Below, one piece after another: positions 58,571 through 64,000 of a DNA stretch of 64,000 bases. The notes beneath the pieces were generated by a model. That model searched no databases. It worked only from the letters and a program-made list of their open reading frames with translations, and had not been told where the DNA came from. Positions within the stretch are counted from its first letter, which is position 1; each line of letters begins with the position of its first letter. A program made the position numbers and the translations under genes. Origin of the DNA: an uncultured Oscillospiraceae bacterium (GTDB lineage: Bacteria; Bacillota; Clostridia; Oscillospirales; Oscillospiraceae); contig CAKTPP010000002.1 in assembly GCA_934591895.1 (NCBI GenBank), forward strand, positions 62,001 to 126,000, in the 5' to 3' direction.

Positions 58571-59140
58571 ATGAAAAAATGGGTTTGCAGCGTCTGTGGT
58601 TACGTTTACGAAGGCGAGAAGCCGCCGGTCGAGTGCCCGGTGTGCCACGTCGACGGCTCGAAGTTCATCGAGCAGAAGGCTGAGAAGTCCTGGGCTGCCG
58701 AGCACGTTGTCGGTGTCGGCAAGGCGTTCGGCGCGGACGTTCCGGCCGACGTGCAGAAGGAGATCATCGACGGTCTGAGAGCCAACTTCGAGGGCGAGTG
58801 CTCCGAGGTCGGCATGTATCTGGCGATGGCGCGCGTTGCGCACCGCGAGGGCTACCCGGAGATCGGCCTGTACTGGGAGAAGGCCGCCCACGAGGAAGCC
58901 GAGCACGCCGCAAAGTTCGCCGAGCTCCTCGGTGAGGTCATCACCGACAGCACGAAGAAGAACCTCGAGATGCGCGTTGACGCCGAGAACGGCGCGACCG
59001 CCGGCAAGTTCGAGCTGGCCAAGCTCGCCAAGCAGTATAACCTCGACGCGATCCACGACACCGTGCACGAGATGGCGCGCGACGAAGCCCGCCACGGCAA
59101 GGCGTTCGAGGGCCTGCTGAGCCGCTACTTCGGCAAGTAA
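58571..59140 (+). CDS. reverse rubrerythrin (rubredoxin domain first)
   Basis: The 189-residue protein starts with a rubredoxin-type iron site (CSVCGYVYEG...CPVCHVDG; residues 5-27) followed by a ferritin-like diiron domain (ANFEGECSEVGMYLAMARVAHREGYPEIG...WEKAAHEEAEHAAKF...EMARDEARHGKAFEGLL). This is the reversed order, as in the clostridial RevRbr that reduces hydrogen peroxide with NADH-linked rubredoxin. TAGGAGG lies before the ATG, in the perR operon. Confidence 0.96.
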   Translation: MKKWVCSVCGYVYEGEKPPVECPVCHVDGSKFIEQKAEKSWAAEHVVGVGKAFGADVPADVQKEIIDGLRANFEGECSEVGMYLAMARVAHREGYPEIGLYWEKAAHEEAEHAAKFAELLGEVITDSTKKNLEMRVDAENGATAGKFELAKLAKQYNLDAIHDTVHEMARDEARHGKAFEGLLSRYFGK

Positions 59141-59164
59141 TCTGCCATAACGGGAGACACAGCC

Positions 59165-59323
59165 ATGAAATACGTCTGTGACATCTGCGGCTACGTCTAC
59201 GACCCCGCAGCCGGCGATCCCGACAACGGCGTCGCCCCCGGCACGCCCTGGGAAGCCGTCCCCGAAGCCTGGGTCTGCCCGCTGTGCGGCGTCGGCAAGG
59301 ACCAGTTCAGCCCCGAAGCATAA
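59165..59323 (+). CDS. rubredoxin
   Basis: The 52-residue protein reads MKYVCDICGYVYDPAAGDP through PLCGVGKDQFSPEA, with the two CxxCG knuckles (Cys5/Cys8 and Cys38/Cys41) holding one iron. It supplies electrons, most likely to the preceding rubrerythrin, whose stop is 24 nt upstream. GGGAGA lies before the start. Confidence 0.97.
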   Translation: MKYVCDICGYVYDPAAGDPDNGVAPGTPWEAVPEAWVCPLCGVGKDQFSPEA

Positions 59324-59336
59324 CGCAAAATCAAAA

Positions 59337-59367
59337 GAGGAAGCCGAGTGACCGGCTTCCTCATTTT
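59337..59367 (+). terminator. terminator of the perR-rubredoxin operon
   Basis: GAGGAAGCCG/CGGCTTCCTC with a 6-nt loop followed by ATTTTTG. Confidence 0.85.
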
Positions 59368-59401
59368 TGCCTTGTGCGATCGGATATATATCGTCGGGAA
59401 A

Positions 59402-59430
59402 TTGACAACCGCCGCGGGAAATGTTACACT
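59402..59430 (+). promoter_or_regulatory. promoter of the TM2 gene
   Basis: TTGACA (59402-59407), 17 nt, TACACT (59425-59430). Confidence 0.7.
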
Positions 59431-59493
59431 ACGCTTGTCCTATGACAGAAAATGCAGCCGCTGCGGCGGCTGCCTCGAAGGGAGATAAAACGC

Positions 59494-59811
59494 ATGAAAT
59501 ACTGCTCTCAGTGCGGTGCACAGCTGGTCGACGAGGCTGTCGTCTGCCCGCAGTGCGGCTGTCCGGTGCAGCCCCAGCGCGGCTATAACCCGAACATCAG
59601 CCCGAAATCGCGTCTGATCGCGCTGCTGCTGTGTGTCTTTGTCGGCGGGCTCGGCATTCACCGCTTCTACGTCGGCAAGATCGGCACGGGCGTGCTCTGG
59701 CTGCTCACGGCCGGGTGCTTCGGCATCGGTACGCTGGTCGATCTCATCATGATCGCCTGCGGCACATTTACCGACAACGACGGCAAACCGGTCACAGACT
59801 GGCAGACCTGA
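59494..59811 (+). CDS. zinc-ribbon TM2-domain protein
   Basis: The 105-residue protein has an N-terminal zinc ribbon (CSQCGAQLVDEAVVCPQCGCP) followed by a TM2 domain of two helices (LIALLLCVFVGGLGIHRFYVGKIGTGVLWLLTAGCFGIGTLVDLIMI). TM2 proteins are common, function unclear. GGGAGAT lies before the ATG; the in-frame extension upstream is unsupported. Confidence 0.92.
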   Translation: MKYCSQCGAQLVDEAVVCPQCGCPVQPQRGYNPNISPKSRLIALLLCVFVGGLGIHRFYVGKIGTGVLWLLTAGCFGIGTLVDLIMIACGTFTDNDGKPVTDWQT

Positions 59812-59816
59812 CAGAT

Positions 59817-59853
59817 AAAAAAAGATCCCCGACCGCGGTCGGGGATCTTTTTT
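59817..59853. terminator. bidirectional terminator
   Basis: AAAAAGATCCCCGACCG runs straight into its reverse complement CGGTCGGGGATCTTTTT, between convergent genes. Confidence 0.9.
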
Positions 59854-59859
59854 GTGCAA

Positions 59860-61545
59860 TTACGGGTCGATCTCGATGATGTAGCCGGTCTTGCCGCCGT
59901 AGAACTGCGGGTATTTGGCTGCGGGATCACCGATGCAGTCGTTATAGTACCAGCCGTCGCTGCGGCGCGCGATGAGCACATAGTTCTCGGCCGCGCCGTT
60001 GGTGTCGCGCACGGACGGCTCGCCGGCAGCCCAGTTATAGACCGGGTCAACATTGTCCTTGACCCAGGCAAGCTCGCCGCTGTCGGCGCGGTACAGACCG
60101 ATCCAGACGTAGGTCAGGCCGGACTCGTCGGCAAGCTGGGCGACGCGCGTCCACTTCTCGGCGCTGTCGATCACGACGAGGTGACCACCCTTGGCCTCGG
60201 CCGCCGCCTCGGCGTCCGCCCAGGAGACGTCCGCCTTAACGACTTCATACGTCGGCTCGGGCTTCGGCGTCGGGGTAGGCGTGGGCGTCTCGGTCGGGAC
60301 AACGGTCTCGACGGGGGCAGTCGGCGCGGGCGTCGGCGTGGTCTCTGCCGTAGTGGGCGTGCCGAACACGCCGAGCGAACGCAGCAGCAGCACCGCCAGC
60401 ACCGCCGCGCAGATGATCAGCACCGTCAGCAGCACGCCCGCCTTGTGCGACTGGCGCCGCGCGTCGGGCGCTTTCTTTTTCGGCTTCGCGGGGGCGGGGC
60501 GGTAGGGTTCTGGCTTTTTCACCGGCGGCTTTTCCGGCTTGTGCTCCTGCTTCGGCGCGGGCTTGACCTCCGGCTTGACGGCCGGCTTTTCCGGGCGGAA
60601 TTTATTCGGCAGCGGCTGCGGCTCGGGCTTGCGCTCGGGCTGCGGCTCGGATTCGGTTTCCGGCTCCGCAGCCGGTTTTTCGTCCGGCTTCTCTTCCTGC
60701 TCGGCAGCCGGCTTCTCTTCCGGTTTCTCTTCCTGCCCGGCGGCCGGTTCCGGCTCGGGTTCAGCCTCCGGCTCGGTCTTCAGCTCAAACCTCAGCTCGG
60801 ACTCGGCTTCCGGCTCGGACACGGCTTCCGCCTCAGCCTCCGGCTCAGGCTCGGTTTCCGGCGCAGCCTCCGGCTCGGGCTCAGTTTCCGGCTCGGGCGC
60901 GGCGGCCTCCTCGGCGAGGATGCTGAGCATCATGCGCTCGACCTCGCTGAGCTCCTGCTCGGGCTTGTTGAACATCTCCTGCGCGGTCGGCACGCTGCGG
61001 CGCTGCTCGGCGTCATACTGCTCGAGCGCGGCGCACAGCTCCGCCGGGGTGGCGTAGCGGTCGGCCGGCTTGCACTGCGTGGCGCGCGCGATGATCTGCG
61101 CGAGCTCGCGCCCGGCCTTGCGCGCCGGCGGCAGCGCCTCACCGTTCATGCGGCGGCGCAGCGCGGCGGCCATGTCCTCCGGCTGCGGCGCGCGGTCGTC
61201 CGGGTAAAACGGCAGACGGCCGCCCGTCACGCCCGCATACAGCAGCAGGCCGAGCGAATACACGTCGGCCGAGGCGTCGAGCGCGCCGCTCCAGAAGACC
61301 TCAGGCGCCATGAACTCCAGCTCCTCGGTCGTCCATTCCTTCGTGTCCGTGCGGGCGGGCGCGCCGAGACCGACCGCGCCGTCGTCTGCGCGGCTGATGT
61401 TGTCCGGGCGGATGCCGCCGTGGTATGTCCCGCGCTCCGTCAGGATGCGGCAGATCGTCTCGGCCAGCGCGGTCAGCTCCGCACGCGAGAGCGTCTGCAG
61501 CCGCTCACCGAGGCGGCCTGCGGGATCGAATGCGTGTTTTTCCAT
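59860..61545 (-). CDS. pseudokinase-membrane-C-type lectin fusion
   Basis: The 561-residue protein starts with the C-lobe of a Ser/Thr kinase (residues 1-160): HGGIRPDNI (42-50) replaces HxDxKPxN, no DFG is seen at GLGAPAR, yet FMAPEVF and DVYSLGLLLY remain; the N-lobe with P-loop and lysine is missing. A Glu/Pro/Lys-rich linker (about 205-370), a membrane helix (about 375-398), a PTPTP stalk and a C-type lectin-like domain follow (SWADAEAAAEAKGGHLVVI, YVWIGLYR, YNDCIGD, TGYIIEI). It probably links an external ligand to an inactive kinase scaffold. Confidence 0.88.
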   Translation of the reverse strand: MEKHAFDPAGRLGERLQTLSRAELTALAETICRILTERGTYHGGIRPDNISRADDGAVGLGAPARTDTKEWTTEELEFMAPEVFWSGALDASADVYSLGLLLYAGVTGGRLPFYPDDRAPQPEDMAAALRRRMNGEALPPARKAGRELAQIIARATQCKPADRYATPAELCAALEQYDAEQRRSVPTAQEMFNKPEQELSEVERMMLSILAEEAAAPEPETEPEPEAAPETEPEPEAEAEAVSEPEAESELRFELKTEPEAEPEPEPAAGQEEKPEEKPAAEQEEKPDEKPAAEPETESEPQPERKPEPQPLPNKFRPEKPAVKPEVKPAPKQEHKPEKPPVKKPEPYRPAPAKPKKKAPDARRQSHKAGVLLTVLIICAAVLAVLLLRSLGVFGTPTTAETTPTPAPTAPVETVVPTETPTPTPTPKPEPTYEVVKADVSWADAEAAAEAKGGHLVVIDSAEKWTRVAQLADESGLTYVWIGLYRADSGELAWVKDNVDPVYNWAAGEPSVRDTNGAAENYVLIARRSDGWYYNDCIGDPAAKYPQFYGGKTGYIIEIDP

Positions 61546-61626
61546 GTGATACGCACCTCTTTATGTCCGTGTTTGCATGTTTACATAACGTAATAAATAG
61601 TAACACACTTGTGCCTGCAAGTCAAT

Positions 61627-62568
61627 TCAATCTGACGCGCCGGACACAGGTTTGTTCCGCCCGAGGCGGCCGAACCAGCCGAAGGTCATCGGCCAGATGC
61701 CGGCGGCAAAGATCACCATGATCGCATAGCGGATGAGATTGGCAGCATTGTGCCCGCCGCACAGTGCGAGCAGCGGCGCCTTGAGCGCGGCGCGCAGCCC
61801 GATCGTAATGCCAAGACCGAGCACGGCCTTGAGTACCTGCGCCCACCAGACGGCGCGCACGTCAAAGTGCACATACCTGCGGTCGAGCCAGTAGGCAAAC
61901 GTCATGCCCAGCACCGCGCCGAGCAGCGTGTACGCATTCTTGCGCCCGGAGGCGAGGTTCGCCGCGTCCACATCCGCGGGAAACGGCCAGAGCTCGGCAA
62001 AGAGCAGGTAGGCCGCACCCAGCACCGCCATGGCACCGAAGAGCAGGTAGAGCCGGTTCGGATGGCTGTCAATGTCCCGAAAGAGCGGGTAGAGCGCGAA
62101 CACCAGCACGAGCCCGATGCCGAACGACACGCCGACATCCAGCGGCGTGTGCACGCCGAGATACATGCGCGAGAATGCCGTGACCACGATCAGCAGCGCG
62201 CAGACCACGCGCAGCCACGCCCGCTTCGTCCAGCGGCCGAGGCAGCCAAAGGACGCAAAGACGTTTTGCGTGTGCCCGCTCGGAAACGAGTAGCCGGTGG
62301 CCTCGGCGCGGGCGCTCTCGACGATCTGAAAATCCGGATCCTTCACCCACGGGCGCGGGATGCGGAAAACGAGCTTGAGAAACTGGTTGACGATCGTGCC
62401 GACAAAGCCGACCGTGAGCATATAGTACCCGCAGGACTTGCTCACGCACCAGAACACGATGATGGCGGCGGCCATGAACACGAGCTCGCCGCCGCAGTTG
62501 GTGAGTGCGCCGAGCACCGCGTCCCAAAACGGCGTGCGCAGCTCTGCCAGCGCATAAAGAAGCTGCAT
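61627..62568 (-). CDS. PAP2-family phosphatase
   Basis: The 313-residue membrane protein has the type 2 phosphatidic acid phosphatase motifs KLVFRIPRPW (C1), YSFPSGHTQN (C2) and SRMYLGVHTPLDVGVS (C3), with Arg, two His and Asp of the active site, across about eight helices. It may dephosphorylate undecaprenyl diphosphate or phosphatidate. GGGGAGACC lies before the ATG. The C-terminal hydrophobic part is longer than in minimal PAP2 proteins. Confidence 0.93.
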   Translation of the reverse strand: MQLLYALAELRTPFWDAVLGALTNCGGELVFMAAAIIVFWCVSKSCGYYMLTVGFVGTIVNQFLKLVFRIPRPWVKDPDFQIVESARAEATGYSFPSGHTQNVFASFGCLGRWTKRAWLRVVCALLIVVTAFSRMYLGVHTPLDVGVSFGIGLVLVFALYPLFRDIDSHPNRLYLLFGAMAVLGAAYLLFAELWPFPADVDAANLASGRKNAYTLLGAVLGMTFAYWLDRRYVHFDVRAVWWAQVLKAVLGLGITIGLRAALKAPLLALCGGHNAANLIRYAIMVIFAAGIWPMTFGWFGRLGRNKPVSGASD

Positions 62569-62601
62569 AAAACGGTCTCCCCTCTGAAGATTTCTGCCGC
62601 C

Positions 62602-62630
62602 ATTATAGCAAAGCGTGCACACAGATTCAA
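62602..62630 (-). promoter_or_regulatory. promoter of the PAP2 gene
   Basis: Reverse strand TTGAAT (62625-62630), 17 nt, TATAAT (62602-62607). Confidence 0.75.
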
Positions 62631-62642
62631 CCGCAAAGGAAA

Positions 62643-62671
62643 TTGACAGCGGCGGCGCGGAATGGTAGGAT
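62643..62671 (+). promoter_or_regulatory. promoter of the LUD gene
   Basis: TTGACA (62643-62648), 17 nt, TAGGAT (62666-62671). Confidence 0.6.
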
Positions 62672-62709
62672 AAAGGCAGATCCGATTCTATTTTATGGAG
62701 GCATGTCCC

Positions 62710-63306
62710 ATGGACATTGAAACGACCATCCGCGCCCTGACCGGCCGCGGCTTTGCCGTGCAGCATTTCGCCACGGCTGCCGAGGCGGCGGACTATCTTG
62801 ACGGTGCGATCGACGGCACGACCGTCGGCATCGGCGGCAGCAAGACCATCGACCAGCTCGGCCTGTATGACCGGCTGGCAGAGCACAACACCGTCTGGTG
62901 GCACTGGCGCACGCCGGGCGTCGCCACGCTCGACCACGAGCTGACCGCCCCCGTGTTTCTCACCAGCGCCAACGCCATCTCCGCCGACGGCCAGATCCTC
63001 AACATCGACGGCCGCGGCAACCGCCTCGCCGCCATGGTCTACGGCATCGGCAAGACGGTGTACATCGTCGCGGGCACGAACAAGCTCTGCCCCGACTTTG
63101 ACAGCGCCCTGTCGCGCGCGCGCAACACCGCCGCCGTGCAGAACATGAAGCGCTTTGACGGCGACCAGCCGTGCCACAAGCTTGAGCGCTGTGTCGACTG
63201 CCGCAGCACGAGCCGCGGCTGCAACGCGCTGCTCGTGCTCTGGGGACAGATGATGGACATGGCGAAGGTCGAGGTCGTGCTCGTTGACGAGCCGCTCGGA
63301 CTGTAA
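62710..63306 (+). CDS. LUD-domain (lactate utilisation-type) protein
   Basis: The 198-residue protein has the LUD fold pattern: TTVGIGGSKTIDQLGLYDRLAEHN, APVFLTSANAISADGQILNIDGRGNRLAAMVYGIGKTVYIVAGTNKL, and a C-terminal cysteine cluster (CHKLERCVDCRSTSRGC) that could bind a metal. LUD proteins such as LutC take part in lactate oxidation with iron-sulfur partners, none of which is nearby. GGAGG lies before the ATG at 62710. Confidence 0.92.
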   Translation: MDIETTIRALTGRGFAVQHFATAAEAADYLDGAIDGTTVGIGGSKTIDQLGLYDRLAEHNTVWWHWRTPGVATLDHELTAPVFLTSANAISADGQILNIDGRGNRLAAMVYGIGKTVYIVAGTNKLCPDFDSALSRARNTAAVQNMKRFDGDQPCHKLERCVDCRSTSRGCNALLVLWGQMMDMAKVEVVLVDEPLGL

Positions 63307-63318
63307 GGGGGCATCCGC

Positions 63319-63960
63319 GTGAAGATCTTCAAGCGCATCAAGTGGAGCTATGTCGTGCTCAGCGCGATGTTTTTGCTCCTTGGCATCTATCTTGTCGTCA
63401 ATCCCGAGACCTCCCTGATCATGATCTGCCGCATCCTCGGCGCCGCCATGGCCGTGTTCGGTCTGATGAAGATCGTGCTCTATTTCATCCGCGAGGTCGA
63501 GGGCGTGGCCGTCCGCTTTGATTTCGCCGTGGGGCTGTTTTGTATCATCCTCGGCGCGCTCATGCTCTGGCGCGCGCCCGTGCTGACGGATATCCTGTCG
63601 GTCGTGATCGGCCTGCTCGTGCTCGTCGACAGCGTCTTCAAGCTGCAGGTCGCCGTTGATTCGCGGCGCATGGGTGCGCACTCGTGGTGGGTCACGCTCG
63701 TGTGCACGGTCGTCTGCCTTGTGCTGGGCGTGCTGCTGGTCTTCAACCCCTTTGACGGCAAGCAGGTGCTCACGATCATGATGGGCGTGTCGCTCATCGT
63801 CGACGGCGTGCAAAACCTCTGCACCGTCGTGTACGCCGCCGTCTTTGTCAAGGACATCAAGGCCGCCGTGCACGACTTTGTGGACGATGCCACCGCCGTC
63901 GAGACGACCGGCGAGGTCGTCGGCGAGGACAAGCCCGACGAGGGGCCGAAGGCGCCGTAA
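63319..63960 (+). CDS. DUF308 (HdeD-like) membrane protein
   Basis: The 213-residue protein has six hydrophobic segments in three pairs and a charged C-terminal tail, as in DUF308/HdeD proteins (LLLGIYLVVNPETSLIMICRILGAAMAVFGLMKIV; LFCIILGALMLWRAPVLTDILSVVIGLLVLVDSVFKL). The function is not known; HdeD is linked to acid stress in enterobacteria. The start is GTG, with AAGGGGGC before it, 12 nt after the LUD stop, so the two are probably one operon. Confidence 0.9.
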   Translation: MKIFKRIKWSYVVLSAMFLLLGIYLVVNPETSLIMICRILGAAMAVFGLMKIVLYFIREVEGVAVRFDFAVGLFCIILGALMLWRAPVLTDILSVVIGLLVLVDSVFKLQVAVDSRRMGAHSWWVTLVCTVVCLVLGVLLVFNPFDGKQVLTIMMGVSLIVDGVQNLCTVVYAAVFVKDIKAAVHDFVDDATAVETTGEVVGEDKPDEGPKAP

Positions 63961-64000
63961 GCACTGCTGTTTTTCGCAAAATGATCCGGACGCGGACATT

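Overview
The window looks like a stretch of chromosome from a G+C-rich, spore-forming, anaerobic Firmicute of class Clostridia, most likely the Oscillospiraceae group; genus is not decidable from the sequence. The reasons are sporulation genes (spoIIP, a BofC-like protein, a SleB-like hydrolase), an L10 leader, a SAM-I riboswitch before metK, a 6S-like RNA, strong AAAGGAGG ribosome binding sites, and an anaerobe-type oxidative stress set (PerR-like regulator, rubrerythrin, rubredoxin).

Layout. 1-6.5 kb: a leftward operon secA-pgeF-solute-binding lipoprotein-gtrA-cdd-HTH with overlapping starts and stops. 6.6-8.1 kb: a DUF1846 protein. 8.2-9.2 kb: five tRNA genes (Gly, Arg, His, Gln, Lys) with a 41-bp tandem repeat and a duplicated tRNA-Lys 3' end, followed by an AT-richer, probably acquired gene. 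10.4-13.8 kb: a glycosyltransferase/membrane protein pair and an HpcH/HpaI aldolase. 13.8-17.8 kb: small proteins and feoAB. 17.9-25.2 kb: sbcDC, a zinc-ribbon membrane protein, a flavin-type protein, murI and an MBL hydrolase. 25.2-26.6 kb: rplJ-rplL with leader RNA.

26.8-37 kb: a regulator divergent from a ten-gene operon that joins a KDPG aldolase, a KDG kinase, two PLP enzymes, RidA, a polar amino-acid-type ABC importer and an alanine racemase. I infer uptake and deamination of a sugar-derived amino acid, such as D-glucosaminate, into the KDG/KDPG route. This is the best candidate for an undescribed system.

37-48 kb: an MFS operon, a glycerophosphodiesterase, orphan hypB, ppk1, SAM-I riboswitch-metK, a YARHG-domain protein and a five-SH3 NlpC/P60 hydrolase. 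48-57.4 kb: a class A PBP, BofC-like and DUF1292 proteins, 6S-like RNA, threonine aldolase, rsmG, a SleB-like hydrolase, a TSCPD protein and spoIIP. 57.4-64 kb: a CBS protein, perR-rubrerythrin-rubredoxin, a TM2 protein, a pseudokinase/C-type-lectin fusion, a PAP2 phosphatase, a LUD protein and a DUF308 protein.

A second notable signal is a family of structured intergenic elements (26604-26740, 52914-53110, 54326-54519, with a degenerate copy near 37063). They share an invariant loop and compensating changes in their hairpin stems.
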